DNA of 64,000 bases from Allokutzneria sp. NRRL B-24872 (GTDB taxonomy: Bacteria > Actinomycetota > Actinomycetes > Mycobacteriales > Pseudonocardiaceae): NCBI RefSeq assembly GCF_002155965.1, contig NZ_MUMH01000103.1, forward strand, positions 1-64,000. Reading direction: 5' to 3'. Positions within the stretch are counted from its first letter, which is position 1, and the number at the start of each line of letters is the position of its first letter. Below the pieces are notes generated by a model. It was given only the letters and a program-made list of their open reading frames with translations, had not been told where the DNA came from and did no database searches. A program made the position numbers and the translations under genes. Below, piece after piece: positions 1 through 11,124 of the stretch.

Positions 1-2292
<2,292 letters not shown>

Positions 2293-2306
2293 CCCCCGCC
2301 CACGCC

Positions 2307-2399
2307 AAAACCCGTTTCGTACTCCACTCGGGAAAGAGAGCGCTCCCAAATCCCGCTACCGGTACGAAACGGGAAGGGTCTGGACCACTTCCGCGCGCG
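2307..2399. repeat. Palindromic intergenic element, copy A (convergent junction)
   Basis: Arms CCCGTTTCGTAC (2311-2322) and GTACGAAACGGG (2362-2373) are perfectly complementary. They enclose a core GGGAAAGAGAGCGCTCCC (2330-2347). The similarity to copy B at 28.7 kb continues past the right arm to about 2399 (a stretch containing TGGACCACTTCC). It sits between the converging 3' ends of ftsK and the first phospholipase A2. A bidirectional terminator role is inferred from position and hairpin potential. Confidence 0.75.
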
Positions 2400-2461
2400 T
2401 TGGGGCATGAAGAAGGCCCACCCGAGCAGGGAGCGGGTGGGCCTTCCGGTGTGCGGTGGGA

Positions 2462-2896
2462 TCAGGTGCCCCACTTGCGGACGGCGGCGTAGTAGAGGTC
2501 CGCGATCCGCTTGCAGGCCCAGTTGGACCCGCAGATGCCGTAGAGGTCGCTCTTGAACTTGTTGTCGACCCGCAGCTTGGCGTCGGAGTTCCACCGCTGC
2601 TGCTTCTTGTAGTTGCGGTAGCCGAAGTCGTGCCGGTGGCACGCGGGCTTGAAGTTGAAGCCGACCGGCTTGTCCGGCGACCACGAGCAGGCGTCGGAGG
2701 ACCAGTCCAGCTGCCCGTCGTAGGGCTTCTGGTTCCTGGTGTTCTCGAACTGGCTCAGCGAGTGGCTGAACAGGTACTGGTCGGTGACCGCCCGAATGTC
2801 GACAGCCTGTGCGGTGCCCGCGCCCATGGTGACGCCCATGGCCAGTGCCGTGGCCACGAGCGTGCCCCGGGCGGCGGAGCGGATGGAACCGGTCAT
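2462..2896 (-). CDS. Secreted prokaryotic phospholipase A2 (copy 1)
   Basis: 144-residue preprotein with a Sec-type signal peptide ending at about residue 31 (GTAQA then VDIRAV). The mature part carries the prokaryotic PLA2 signature ACHRHDFGY, with the likely catalytic His89-Asp90 pair, and four cysteines (C70, C86 and two in GICGSNWAC), consistent with the two disulfides of the Streptomyces enzyme. The family hydrolyses the sn-2 ester of glycerophospholipids outside the cell with Ca2+. A paralogue lies upstream at 3215-3736 in the same orientation, 318 nt away, so each gene probably has its own promoter. The size matches a single-domain family member. Confidence 0.9.
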   Translation of the reverse strand: MTGSIRSAARGTLVATALAMGVTMGAGTAQAVDIRAVTDQYLFSHSLSQFENTRNQKPYDGQLDWSSDACSWSPDKPVGFNFKPACHRHDFGYRNYKKQQRWNSDAKLRVDNKFKSDLYGICGSNWACKRIADLYYAAVRKWGT

Positions 2897-3214
2897 GAAG
2901 TCTCTCCTCGCAGGGTGAGGTAGATAACACCGGGATTCCTACCTGGCCGGGCCGCCGATCGGTAGCGCGCTCTAAAAAATCCTGAACAGGATTCGACAAA
3001 AGGGATGGTGATCAATTCTCGGTGGGCCGAAAGTCGTGAGCCGTTCGCTGCTGGTCCGTTTGTACGACCATGCGGCCACGGGCACCCCGCGCTAGGCCGT
3101 TGGGGTGAGTCATCGATCACACTGTTGGCCTATTGTCGCTGCACAGGGCGTGTTCGGGGCGTTCTGGCAGCCCCAAGTGACCGATGTGTGCGGGATGCCA
3201 AAACGTGACCCTGA
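2897..3214. promoter_or_regulatory. Intergenic region between the two PLA2 genes, with palindrome
   Basis: 318 nt with no convincing gene. It must contain the promoter of the downstream (minus-strand) PLA2. A perfect 16-bp palindrome, AATCCTG-AA-CAGGATT, lies at 2978-2993, about 85 nt upstream of that start codon, in a locally AT-richer patch (TCTAAAAAATCC). Such a position fits an operator, but no known regulator consensus was recognised. Confidence 0.45.
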
Positions 3215-3736
3215 CTAACGTGTCGCCGCCGCCCTCGCGGCTGCCTTCACGTCACTTCGGTTGAGCGCGTCGGCCGTGCTGCCGCTGCCGCCGAAAGCGC
3301 GCACCGCGTAGTAGTAGATGTCGGCCACCCGACGGCAGCCCCAGTTCCCGCCGCAGATCAGGTACATGTCGTCGCGGAACTTGTTGTCGATCCGCAGCCG
3401 GTTCGCCGAGTCGAATCGCCCCTGCCACGTGAAGTTGCCGTAGCCGAAGTCGTGCCGGTGGCAGGCGGGCAGCACCTGGAAGCCGAAGGGCCGGTCCGGG
3501 GCCAGGGTGCAGCCGTCGGTCGACCAGTCCAGCTCGCCGTCGTACGGGCGCGCCAGGCGGATCTGGCCGAACTCGGCGAGGGACTTGGAGAACATGTAGT
3601 CGTCGGTGACCGCGCGGACGTCGATCGCCTGGGCGGTGCCCGCGCCCATGGCGAGGGACAGCGCCAGCGCGACGATCGCGGTGACACCGGCTCTCACCCG
3701 GGGCGCCAGTCGCTGGAAGCCTCGTGAAGTCCTCAT
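3215..3736 (-). CDS. Secreted prokaryotic phospholipase A2 (copy 2)
   Basis: 173 residues. The signal peptide runs to about residue 37 (MGAGTAQA, then IDVRAV). The same catalytic signature PACHRHDFGYGN and four conserved cysteines are present as in copy 1, with obvious sequence identity through the mature domain. It differs by a C-terminal extension of about 22 residues rich in Ala/Ser/Asp (starting GSGSTADAL), absent from copy 1. Tandem orientation and shared signal-peptide motif point to local duplication. Function is extracellular phospholipid hydrolysis, as for copy 1. There is no obvious inhibitor or chaperone gene beside it. Confidence 0.88.
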   Translation of the reverse strand: MRTSRGFQRLAPRVRAGVTAIVALALSLAMGAGTAQAIDVRAVTDDYMFSKSLAEFGQIRLARPYDGELDWSTDGCTLAPDRPFGFQVLPACHRHDFGYGNFTWQGRFDSANRLRIDNKFRDDMYLICGGNWGCRRVADIYYYAVRAFGGSGSTADALNRSDVKAAARAAATR

Positions 3737-3832
3737 CGTGGTCTCCCTCCGTGCTCGGGCGCACAGATGCGCACACCCATCTAGTTACGGCACGGATGAG
3801 CTGGGAGAACAGCTCCGAATGGGGAATGCTTC

Positions 3833-4366
3833 CTAACGATCGCGCACGCGGTCGGCCAGCATCAGCAGCATCCGGGAGTTACCGAGCGTGTTCGGCTTGA
3901 CGTAGGGCAGGTCGAGGAACTCCGCGACACCGACGTCGGGGGAGCGGCGGATCTCCTCGTAGACCTCCGGGGTGACCGGCGTGCCGTCGATCTCCACGAA
4001 GCCGTGCGAGCCGAAGAAGCCCGTCTCGAAGGTCAGCACGAAGATCCGGCTCAGCCCCAGCTCGTCGGCGACGTCGAGCAGCTTGCTCACGATCCGGTGG
4101 CCGATGCGCTTGCCCTTGGCGGCCGGTTCGACCGCGATGGTGCGGATCTCCGCCAGGTCCTCCCACAGCACGTGCAGCGCGCCGCAGCCGAGGAACCCGC
4201 TGGCGTCGGTGGCGACCCAGAACTCCTGCACGTCCTCGTAGAGGGTGACGAGGTCCTTGTCCAGCAGCACGCCCTCGTACTTGTCCGCGAGCGCCTTGAT
4301 CGCGGGAACGTCACTCGTCCTGGCTCGGCGGACGGTGACCCCGGAGATCTCCGGATCGATCGACAC
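3833..4366 (-). CDS. argA: ArgA-like amino-acid N-acetyltransferase (GNAT)
   Basis: 177 residues, single GNAT domain. It resembles the short actinobacterial N-acetylglutamate synthase type (Rv2747-like): N-terminal [17 protein letters not shown], the acetyl-CoA pyrophosphate loop region [20 protein letters not shown], and a C-terminal [19 protein letters not shown] tail. It would acetylate glutamate in the first step of arginine synthesis. The partner order ftsK-argA-pgsA is the same as in mycobacteria, which supports the name. It is transcribed divergently from rimO, with about 100 nt between the start codons. Other GNAT substrates are possible. Confidence 0.8.
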   Translation of the reverse strand: MSIDPEISGVTVRRARTSDVPAIKALADKYEGVLLDKDLVTLYEDVQEFWVATDASGFLGCGALHVLWEDLAEIRTIAVEPAAKGKRIGHRIVSKLLDVADELGLSRIFVLTFETGFFGSHGFVEIDGTPVTPEVYEEIRRSPDVGVAEFLDLPYVKPNTLGNSRMLLMLADRVRDR

Positions 4367-4468
4367 GCGAGCAGCCTACGCCTGCCGCCGATCATCATTC
4401 GCCCAGCAACGCGCGCGTGGGAGTGGTGTGGTCGGAGGGAGTCGGTGCGGGCGGTTACCCTGACCCGC

Positions 4469-5914
4469 GTGTCTGCGCCCCCCTCTTCCCGCCGTGTCGC
4501 TCTGCTGACCCTCGGCTGCGCCCGCAACGAGGTCGACTCCGAGGAGCTGGCCGGTCGGCTCGGAGCGGGCGGGTGGGAGCTGGTCGACCCGGACGCCGAG
4601 GCCGACGTGGTGGTGGTCAACACCTGCGGCTTCGTCGAGTCGGCGAAGAAGGACTCGGTCGACACGCTGCTCGCGGCCTCCGACACGGGCGCGAAGGTCG
4701 TCGCCGTCGGCTGCCTCGCCGAGCGCTACGGCAAGGAGCTGGCCGACAACCTCACCGAGGCCGACGCGGTGCTCGGCTTCGACCACTACCCGAACCTGGC
4801 CGAGCGGCTGGACGACGTGGTCGCGGGCCGCGAGGTCACCTCGCACGTGCCGGTCGACCGCCGCACCCTGCTGCCGATCAGCCCGGTGGAGCGCCCCAAG
4901 GCCACCTCCGACGTCTCCGTCCCCGGCCACGGCTGGGTGCCCGGCGTGGTCAGCGCCAACCGCAAGCGCCTCGACGACTCCCCGGTCGCGCCGCTGAAGA
5001 TCGCTTCCGGCTGCGACCGCCGCTGCTCCTTCTGCGCCATCCCGTCCTTCCGCGGCTCCTTCGTCTCGCGCACCGCCGACGAGCTGGTCGCCGAGACCAC
5101 CTGGCTGGCCTCCCAGGGCGTCCGCGAGGTCTTCCTGGTCAGCGAGAACTCCACCTCCTACGGCAAGGACCTCGGTGACCTGCGGGCGCTGGAGAAGCTG
5201 CTGCCGCGCCTGGCCGCCGTGCCCGGCATCGACCGCGTGCGCGTCTCCTACCTCCAGCCCGCCGAGACCCGCCCCGGCCTGGTGACCGCGATCGCGAGCA
5301 CCCCCGGTGTCGCCGCGTACTTCGACCTCTCCTTCCAGCACTCCAGCGAGCGCGTGCTCCGCCGGATGCGCCGCTTCGGCTCCACCGACTCGTTCCTGGC
5401 GCTGCTGGAGCAGATCCGCGAGCAGGCGCCGTCCGCGGGCGCGCGCACCAACGTCATCGTCGGCTTCCCCGGCGAGACCGAGGAGGACCTCGCGGAGCTG
5501 GAGCGCTTCCTGACCGGAGCGCGGCTGGACGCCATCGGCGTGTTCGGCTACTCCGACGAGGACGGCACCGAGGCGCTGGAGCTGGACGGCAAGCTCTCCG
5601 AGGACGTCGTCAACGAGCGCGTCGCCCGGATCTCCGCGCTGGCCGAGCAGCTGACCACGCAGCGCGCCGAGGAGCGCGTCGGCGAGGAGGTGCTGGTGCT
5701 CGTCGAGCAGCTGGCCTCCGAGGAGTCCGACTGCACCGGCCGCGCCGAGCACCAGGCGCCGGAAGTCGACGGCGAGTGCGTCTTCGCCGACTCGGACGAG
5801 TTGGCCGTCGAGGACCTGGAAGTCGGAATGCTGGTGCGCGCCAAGGTGATCGCTGCCGAAGGCGTTGACCTCGTCGTCGAGCCCCTGGAGATCGTGCCGG
5901 GGATCTCGGCGTGA
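4469..5914 (+). CDS. rimO: Ribosomal protein S12 methylthiotransferase
   Basis: Radical-SAM enzyme that methylthiolates Asp88 of ribosomal protein S12. The start is taken as GTG at 4469 ([17 protein letters not shown]), giving 481 residues; a longer reading upstream overlaps argA and its promoter and is unlikely. The N-terminal MTTase domain has cluster cysteines at C17, NTCGF and GCLAER. The radical-SAM motif CDRRCSFC gives C182, C186 and C189. A C-terminal TRAM domain ends in [13 protein letters not shown]. The stop overlaps the pgsA start (GTGA), so the two are translationally coupled. Confidence 0.95.
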   Translation: MSAPPSSRRVALLTLGCARNEVDSEELAGRLGAGGWELVDPDAEADVVVVNTCGFVESAKKDSVDTLLAASDTGAKVVAVGCLAERYGKELADNLTEADAVLGFDHYPNLAERLDDVVAGREVTSHVPVDRRTLLPISPVERPKATSDVSVPGHGWVPGVVSANRKRLDDSPVAPLKIASGCDRRCSFCAIPSFRGSFVSRTADELVAETTWLASQGVREVFLVSENSTSYGKDLGDLRALEKLLPRLAAVPGIDRVRVSYLQPAETRPGLVTAIASTPGVAAYFDLSFQHSSERVLRRMRRFGSTDSFLALLEQIREQAPSAGARTNVIVGFPGETEEDLAELERFLTGARLDAIGVFGYSDEDGTEALELDGKLSEDVVNERVARISALAEQLTTQRAEERVGEEVLVLVEQLASEESDCTGRAEHQAPEVDGECVFADSDELAVEDLEVGMLVRAKVIAAEGVDLVVEPLEIVPGISA

Positions 5915-6510
5915 GCGGCGGGGGTGAGCCCGCCGCGGCCACACCCGTGCCGCTGCTGAACATCGCCAACCTGCTGACCATGCTGCGGCTGGCGCTGGTG
6001 CCGGTCTTCCTGGTCACCCTGTTCGTCGGCGACGGCCACGACCAGTACTGGCGCTGGATGACCTTCGGCGTGTTCGCGCTCGCCTCCATCACCGACCGCA
6101 TCGACGGCAGCGTCGCCCGGCGCTACGGCCTGGTCACCGACTTCGGCAAGATCGCCGACCCGATCGCGGACAAGGCGCTGACCGGCGCCGCGCTCGTCGG
6201 GCTGAGCCTGCTCGGCGACCTGCCGTGGTGGGTGACCATCGCGATCCTGGCCAGGGAGCTGGGCATCACGCTGCTGCGGTTCTGGGTGATCAGGATCGGC
6301 GTGATCCCGGCCAGCCGCGGCGGCAAGGTCAAGACGCTGCTGCAGATCCTGGCGATCGGGCTCTACCTGCCGATGCTGCCCAGCGGCTTCGACCCGCTGC
6401 TGTGGACGATGATGGGCGCCGCCGTGGTGGTCACCGTCGTCACCGGCTTCGACTACATCGTCCAGGCGCTTCGACTGAGGGCCGGTGCCCGTGAGCGTGA
6501 GTCCCACTGA
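5911..6510 (+). CDS. pgsA: CDP-diacylglycerol-glycerol-3-phosphate phosphatidyltransferase
   Basis: 199-residue integral membrane enzyme making phosphatidylglycerophosphate from CDP-diacylglycerol and glycerol 3-phosphate. The CDP-alcohol phosphatidyltransferase signature DGxxARx8GxxxDxxxD is complete in [20 protein letters not shown] followed by IAD. Several transmembrane stretches are visible ([49 protein letters not shown]). The GTG start overlaps the rimO stop by 4 nt, and the 3' end overlaps the cinA-type gene by 26 nt, so rimO-pgsA-cinA reads as one operon. Mycobacterial pgsA3 sits in the same place. Confidence 0.93.
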   Translation: MSGGGEPAAATPVPLLNIANLLTMLRLALVPVFLVTLFVGDGHDQYWRWMTFGVFALASITDRIDGSVARRYGLVTDFGKIADPIADKALTGAALVGLSLLGDLPWWVTIAILARELGITLLRFWVIRIGVIPASRGGKVKTLLQILAIGLYLPMLPSGFDPLLWTMMGAAVVVTVVTGFDYIVQALRLRAGARERESH

Positions 6511-6964
6511 GTTGATCACCGCTCTGCGTGCGCGAGGGGAGACCGTCGCCACCGCGGAGTCGCTGACGGCCGGTCTGGTCTGCGCCGCGCTGACCGATGT
6601 CCCCGGTTCCAGTGCCGTGGTGCGCGGCGGGCTGATCGTCTACGCCACCGAGTTGAAGGCCTCGCTCGCCGGGGTGGACGCGGACCTGCTCGCCGAGCAC
6701 GGCGCGGTGCACCCGGAGGTCGCCGCCCAGCTCGCGGAGGGTGCGCGGCTGCGCTGCGGCGCGACGTGGGGGCTCGGGCTGACCGGCGTGGCCGGGCCCG
6801 ATCCGCAGGACGGCGTCGCACCGGGCACGGTGCACATCGGCCTCGCGCACGCGGACCGGGAACCAAGCGTCGTCACCCTGCGTTGTGCAGGTGACAGGCA
6901 CGCGGTGCGTGCGGCGTCTCGCGATGCCGCACTGACAGTGCTCGCGAGCCACGTCATGACCTGA
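6485..6964 (+). CDS. pncC: CinA C-terminal family nicotinamide-nucleotide amidohydrolase
   Basis: 159 residues corresponding to the stand-alone CinA C-terminal (PncC) domain, which deamidates nicotinamide mononucleotide to nicotinate mononucleotide in NAD recycling. Family motifs are ETVATAESLTAGLVCAALTD, the GGLIVYA strand, and GLGLTGVAGPDPQDG near the active site. The N-terminal MoCF-like domain of full CinA is absent, as in many actinobacteria. The start overlaps the end of pgsA; downstream in-frame GTG codons at 6491 and 6497 are alternatives. It is the last gene before the clgR promoter. Confidence 0.9.
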   Translation: MPVSVSPTELITALRARGETVATAESLTAGLVCAALTDVPGSSAVVRGGLIVYATELKASLAGVDADLLAEHGAVHPEVAAQLAEGARLRCGATWGLGLTGVAGPDPQDGVAPGTVHIGLAHADREPSVVTLRCAGDRHAVRAASRDAALTVLASHVMT

Positions 6965-6981
6965 TCGGGGTAACTCCGTTC

Positions 6982-7018
6982 GGAACATCAGGGGAATGGA
7001 TAACGTTCGCCCTTGGCG
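6982..7018 (+). promoter_or_regulatory. ECF sigma (SigE-type) promoter with overlapping ClgR-like box, upstream of clgR
   Basis: GGAAC at 6982-6986 and CGTT at 7004-7007 are separated by exactly 17 nt, matching the GGAAC-N17/18-CGTT consensus of ECF SigE promoters. Immediately after it, CGC-CCTTG-GCG at 7008-7018 fits the ClgR operator form CGC-N5-GCG. The first clgR codon is at 7120. In mycobacteria the clgR-psp operon is known to be SigE-driven and ClgR-activated, so the layout is as expected. Confidence 0.75.
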
Positions 7019-7119
7019 GACGAGCACCATTGCGCACTTCCGGTGTCGGAGACGCTGGGTACCGTGTTCGGCACGGCCGTGAGGCTCGGGCTTGCTGAAG
7101 GCTTGAAGGGAGGCACGCG

Positions 7120-7569
7120 ATGACCGTGCTGCTGAGGGAGGCGCTGGGGGACCGGCTGCGCCGTGCCCGCACCGACCAACGCCGTACTCTTCGCGAGGTT
7201 TCGCGGACCGCCCGGGTGAGCCTGGGATACCTCTCGGAGGTCGAACGCGGCCGCAAGGAGGCTTCCAGCGAACTGCTGGCCGCCATCTGCGGAGCGCTGG
7301 ACCTGCCGCTGTCGGAGCTGCTCGGCGAGGTCGCCGCGGACATCCGCGCGGGCGAGCCGGTCACCATCCCGGCGCCGTCGCAGGTCAGGCCGGAGCGGCG
7401 GGTCCCGGCCGAGGCGAGCGCGGAGCGCGGGGGCATCGACGCGGGCTCGCTGGTGCCCGCGATCGTCGGCAACGACCTCTCCGACCTCCGGCTCCAGCCC
7501 GTTCTGCGGACCCAGCTGACCCAGAAGATCACCAACTCCGTTTCCCGTGGTGTTGTCGTAGCGGCCTGA
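7120..7569 (+). CDS. clgR: ClgR, XRE-family activator of clp proteases and psp genes
   Basis: 149 residues. A Cro/C1-type helix-turn-helix occupies about residues 10-65 ([20 protein letters not shown] through [20 protein letters not shown]). This is the ClgR family signature; ClgR activates clpP1P2, clpC and, in mycobacteria, the psp operon. The protein ends VSRGVVVAA, a C-terminal degron of the VAA/LAA type by which ClgR is removed by ClpP in other actinobacteria. A RBS (GGGAGG) precedes ATG at 7120. Expression is predicted from the ECF promoter at 6982. The downstream pspA is the expected target and operon partner. Confidence 0.92.
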   Translation: MTVLLREALGDRLRRARTDQRRTLREVSRTARVSLGYLSEVERGRKEASSELLAAICGALDLPLSELLGEVAADIRAGEPVTIPAPSQVRPERRVPAEASAERGGIDAGSLVPAIVGNDLSDLRLQPVLRTQLTQKITNSVSRGVVVAA

Positions 7570-7811
7570 TCAGGTCACAGGTGGGAAAACCCCCGAACCG
7601 CCCCGGTGTGTTCGCCCCTAGGGTGAGAATGGGTGGTCGGGGGTTGTTCCCTGAATCGTGTCGGGCTCGACCCTGATATCCGTGGGGGCCGGTGGAAGCC
7701 GGGACGAGCACCTGACACGATGGATGTCAGCACCGGGTGAACGCCTGGTCATGGGGCGTAGTCACGGGGCTGGGCCGCGGCAGGGTCGCACGAAGAAGGC
7801 AGGCGGAGGAG

Positions 7812-8633
7812 ATGGCCAATCCGTTCGTGAAGTTCTGGAAGTACCTGATGGCGGCGTTCTCGTCGAAGATCGACGAGCACGCCGACCCGAAGGTGCAGAT
7901 TCAGCAGGCCATCGAGGAGGCTCAGCGCCAGCACCAGGCTCTCTCGCAGCAGGCGGCGGCCGTGATCGGCAACCAGCGCCAGCTGGAGATGAAGCTCAAC
8001 CGCCAGCTCGGCGAGGTCGAGAAGCTCCAGGCCTCCGCCCGCCAGGCGCTGGTGCTCGCCGACCAGGCGCGCGCCTCCGGTGACGAGGAGAAGGCGCGGC
8101 AGTACGAGGACACCGCGACCGCCTTCGCCACCCAGCTGGTGACCGCCGAGCAGTCGGTGGAGGACCTGAAGAGCCTGCACGACTCGGCGATCCAGGCCGC
8201 GGGGCAGGCGAAGCAGGCCGTCGAGCGCAACGCCATGGTGCTGCAGCAGAAGCTGGCCGAGCGCACGAAGCTGCTCAGCCAGCTGGAGCAGGCCAAGATG
8301 CAGGAGCAGGTCTCCAGCTCGCTGCGGCAGATGAGCGAGCTCGCCGCGCCCGGCAACACCCCCTCGCTGGAGGAGGTGCGGGAGAAGATCGAGCGCCGCT
8401 ACTCCACCGCGCTCGGCCAGACCGAGCTCGCCAAGGACTCGGTGCAGGGCCGGATGCTGGAGGTCCAGCAGTCCACCGCGGACTTCGCCGGTGCCTCCAG
8501 GCTGGAGCAGATCCGCGCCTCCATGCGCGGTGGCTCGGCCACCCCGCAGGTCACCGGTGGGCAGGCGGCCGCTCCGGCGCCCGCGCCCAGCCAGGCCACC
8601 ACCCAGCTGCCGCAGAACCCGCAGCAGGGCTGA
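7812..8633 (+). CDS. pspA: PspA/IM30-family envelope stress protein
   Basis: 273 residues from ATG 7812, which has a strong RBS (CGGAGGAG just upstream). The N-terminal amphipathic helix [20 protein letters not shown], a long coiled coil to about residue 220, and a flexible Gln/Ala/Pro tail (ending LPQNPQQG) are typical of the mycobacterial 35-kDa antigen/PspA type, which binds damaged inner membrane. It follows clgR by 242 nt. A weaker CGC-N5-GGG sequence near 7615 could be a second ClgR site. The downstream gene begins 7 nt after the stop, consistent with a psp operon. Confidence 0.93.
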   Translation: MANPFVKFWKYLMAAFSSKIDEHADPKVQIQQAIEEAQRQHQALSQQAAAVIGNQRQLEMKLNRQLGEVEKLQASARQALVLADQARASGDEEKARQYEDTATAFATQLVTAEQSVEDLKSLHDSAIQAAGQAKQAVERNAMVLQQKLAERTKLLSQLEQAKMQEQVSSSLRQMSELAAPGNTPSLEEVREKIERRYSTALGQTELAKDSVQGRMLEVQQSTADFAGASRLEQIRASMRGGSATPQVTGGQAAAPAPAPSQATTQLPQNPQQG

Positions 8634-8640
8634 GGCCGCG

Positions 8641-9477
8641 GTGGCGCCGGGACGGGACGAGCTCAACAAGCTGGGTGAGCTCGTGGTGAAGCAGCTGCGC
8701 AACAGCGGCGAGCTGACCAAGCACCTGCGCGGTGCCGCCGACGCGGTCGACGGCGTCCAGCGCAAGCTCTCGGCCTGGCGCGATCCGCGCGCCAAGATGA
8801 TCCGCCAGCGCAAGCGCTCGGTGCGCCGGGTCTGGTTCCGCACGACGCTCGCGGCAGCCGCGGGCGTGGTGGCGTTCTTCGTCGGGGGCGACCCCGGCAG
8901 CCTGGAGTTGTCCGAGGCGGCGCTCGGCACGGTCTCCGTGCTCAGCGCCGCCGCGGCGACCTCGGCGGGGGTGCGCTCCTACAAGCTGCACAAGACCCCG
9001 CTCCCGGAGCCCGCGGCGCCGCCGCCCACGCTCCCGCCCTCCTCCTCCGCCGCTCGCGGTCCGATGCGCGAGCTCGCCGAGGCCGAGGCCCTGCTCTCCG
9101 ACCTGCTCACCCAGCTCGCCACGCCGCGCAACGGGGTTCCCCCGGTTCCGCTGGAGTCCGTCGGCGAGTCCAGGGCGATCGCCGCCGAGGCCGCCATCGC
9201 GATCCGCGAGGTCGCCGCCCAGCTGCGCGCGGTCGAGCAGGCCCGCGACGTCGCGCCCGAGCACGAGCGCGCCGGGCTGGACGCCGCCGTCGCCCGCCTG
9301 CTGCACGAACTCGTCGAAGGCGTCGAGGGCTACCGCGGTCTCGTCGCCGCCGCGGGACGTGCCGTGGCCGAGAGCTCGACGATGCGACCCATGCACGCGC
9401 TGGAGGACGCCACCGACCGGCTCGCCGGTCTCGCCTCGGCGCTGCGTGAACTCGCCTCGGGCAACGGCAAGTTCTAA
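8641..9477 (+). CDS. PspM-like membrane protein of the Psp system
   Basis: 278 residues from GTG 8641, 7 nt after the pspA stop. Two hydrophobic segments near residues 62-105 (LAAAAGVVAFFVGG and TVSVLSAAAATSAGV) are followed by a Pro-rich linker and a long helical C-terminal domain. Position, size and topology match Rv2743c/PspM, the membrane partner that interacts with PspA in M. tuberculosis. A PspN (Rv2742c) homologue is not seen next door. The name rests on synteny more than on motifs. An A-rich stretch follows the stop, but no clear hairpin was found. Confidence 0.75.
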   Translation: MAPGRDELNKLGELVVKQLRNSGELTKHLRGAADAVDGVQRKLSAWRDPRAKMIRQRKRSVRRVWFRTTLAAAAGVVAFFVGGDPGSLELSEAALGTVSVLSAAAATSAGVRSYKLHKTPLPEPAAPPPTLPPSSSAARGPMRELAEAEALLSDLLTQLATPRNGVPPVPLESVGESRAIAAEAAIAIREVAAQLRAVEQARDVAPEHERAGLDAAVARLLHELVEGVEGYRGLVAAAGRAVAESSTMRPMHALEDATDRLAGLASALRELASGNGKF

Positions 9478-9635
9478 AAAACCCCGTCTGAGCTGGAAAA
9501 ACCGCGTCAGTTCGACGAATCGCGCCCCTATCTCGATTTGATTACATACGGTGCTAACGTTGCTCTTCCGGGTGGGGCGCCGGTGGTTCCCGGCACTCTT
9601 CGGCTCCTGCTCAATCCCGCGTTGGAGGGGTCCTT

Positions 9636-10913
9636 GTGGCGTTGTGGACGGTGCACGGCGACGGCCGCCACCTCGCGGACGGAGACGTGGTCGCGCCGAA
9701 CGAGCGGCTGACCTGGCCGCGCACCATGAGCTTCGGGCTCCAGCACGCCGTGACCATGTTCGGCGGCACCCTGCTCGTCCCGCTGCTCACCGGCCTGCCC
9801 CCGACCACCGCGCTGCTGTTCTCCGGCCTGGGCACCCTGCTGTTCCTGGTGATCACCCGCGGCCGGGTGCCCTGCTACCTCGGCTCCTCGCAGACCTACG
9901 TCGCCCCGTTGACCGCCGCCGACACCGCGTCGCTGGGCGGGCGCACCGGCGGGCTGCTGATCTCCGGCGTGCTGATCACCATGGTCGGCGTCGCGGTGAA
10001 GGCGCTCGGCGCCCGCCTCGTCGAGTCGATCATGCCGCCGGTGGTGACCGGTGCCGTGGTGATCCTGATCGGCTTCCACCTGGCCCCGGACGCGGTGAAG
10101 TCCTTCAACGCCAACCCGGGCCTCGCCGCGCTCACCCTGCTCGCCGTGCTGCTGGCCACCGCGCTGCTGCGCGGGTTCCTCTCCAGGATCGCGGTGCTGA
10201 TCGGCGTGGTGACCGGCTGGGTCATCGCGGCCGTCTCCGGCAACCTCGACCCCGCGCGGCTGGCCGCCGTGCACACCGCCGACTGGATCGGGATGCCGCC
10301 GTTCGTGGCGCCGGAGTTCCAGCCCGAGATCGTGCTCAGCATGCTGCCCGCCGTGATCGTGCTCGTCGCCGAGAACCTGGGCCACGTCAAGGCCGTCGCG
10401 GCGATGACCGGCCGCAACCTCGACGGCAGCGCCGGTGACGTGCTCATCGGCAACGGCCTCGCCACCGCGCTGGCCGGCTCCGGCGGCGGCTGCGGCACCA
10501 CCACCTACGCGGAGAACATCGGCGTGATGGCCGCCAACCGCGTCTTCTCCACCGCCGCCTACATGATCGCCGCGGTGACCGCGCTGCTGCTGGCGTTCTC
10601 GCCGAAGTTCGGCGCGCTGGTCAACACCATCCCGGCCGGGGTGCTCGGCGGGGCCTCCATGGTCCTGTTCGGGCTGATCGGCCTGGTGGGCGTGCGCATC
10701 TGGATGGAGAACAAGATCGACCTGACCGACCCGGTGAACCTCATGGTCGGCGGGGTCGCCCTGGTCGCGGGCATCGGCAACCTGACCCTGACCGTCTTCG
10801 GGGCCACCATCGGCGGCATCGCGTGGGGATCGCTGATGATCATCGTGCTGCACCCGGTGATGCGCGGCCTCAGCAACCTCCGCAAGACCCCCACCCCGCC
10901 CGCCGCGGACTAG
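9636..10913 (+). CDS. Uracil/xanthine permease (NCS2 family)
   Basis: 425-residue polytopic transporter with about 12-14 membrane spans. NCS2 features include the N-terminal FGLQHAVTMFGGTLLVPLLT, the substrate-region ENLGHVKAVAAMTGR and GGCGTTTYAENIGVMA motifs, and the closing GGIAWGSLMII helix. It is closest in form to bacterial UraA-type uracil/proton symporters, but purine specificity cannot be excluded. GTG at 9636 is supported by GGAGGGG at 9624-9630. It appears to be a single-gene unit. The 158 nt upstream hold its promoter; no riboswitch was recognised. Confidence 0.88.
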   Translation: MALWTVHGDGRHLADGDVVAPNERLTWPRTMSFGLQHAVTMFGGTLLVPLLTGLPPTTALLFSGLGTLLFLVITRGRVPCYLGSSQTYVAPLTAADTASLGGRTGGLLISGVLITMVGVAVKALGARLVESIMPPVVTGAVVILIGFHLAPDAVKSFNANPGLAALTLLAVLLATALLRGFLSRIAVLIGVVTGWVIAAVSGNLDPARLAAVHTADWIGMPPFVAPEFQPEIVLSMLPAVIVLVAENLGHVKAVAAMTGRNLDGSAGDVLIGNGLATALAGSGGGCGTTTYAENIGVMAANRVFSTAAYMIAAVTALLLAFSPKFGALVNTIPAGVLGGASMVLFGLIGLVGVRIWMENKIDLTDPVNLMVGGVALVAGIGNLTLTVFGATIGGIAWGSLMIIVLHPVMRGLSNLRKTPTPPAAD

Positions 10914-11124
10914 CTCGCGTCCGTCGCCAATGCCCTGAACGACCCGTTCAGTGCGTTCAACGCGTCAAACGGGCCGTTGGGACAGCTCGCCCCATCCACC
11001 GTCCGGCCGTCACCGCGACGTACCCAATGTGGCATTTGTTTCGTCAGACGTAACCAATGCCGCATTGGGTACGCCCCCACCACGGGGCGCACGGGGTTGG
11101 CGACCGCGGGGCTTGAGGACTGGG
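10914..11124. repeat. Convergent intergenic spacer full of CTGAACG/CCAATG palindromes
   Basis: 211 nt between the 3' ends of the NCS2 permease and the Nei glycosylase. It contains CTGAACG-ACC-CGTTCAG (10935-10951), a palindrome CCAATGC-C-GCATTGG (11054-11068), and longer arms CGTACCCAATG (11019-11029) and CATTGGGTACG (11063-11073). Related CTGAACG...TTCAG and CCAATG words recur at 58.2 kb and 52.05 kb. Probably a composite bidirectional terminator or spacer repeat. Confidence 0.6.

Noticed and set aside
4376..5944. 522-codon minus-strand frame opposite rimO
   Set aside because: Antisense shadow; low-complexity Val/Asp/Gly/Gln sequence, no motif.
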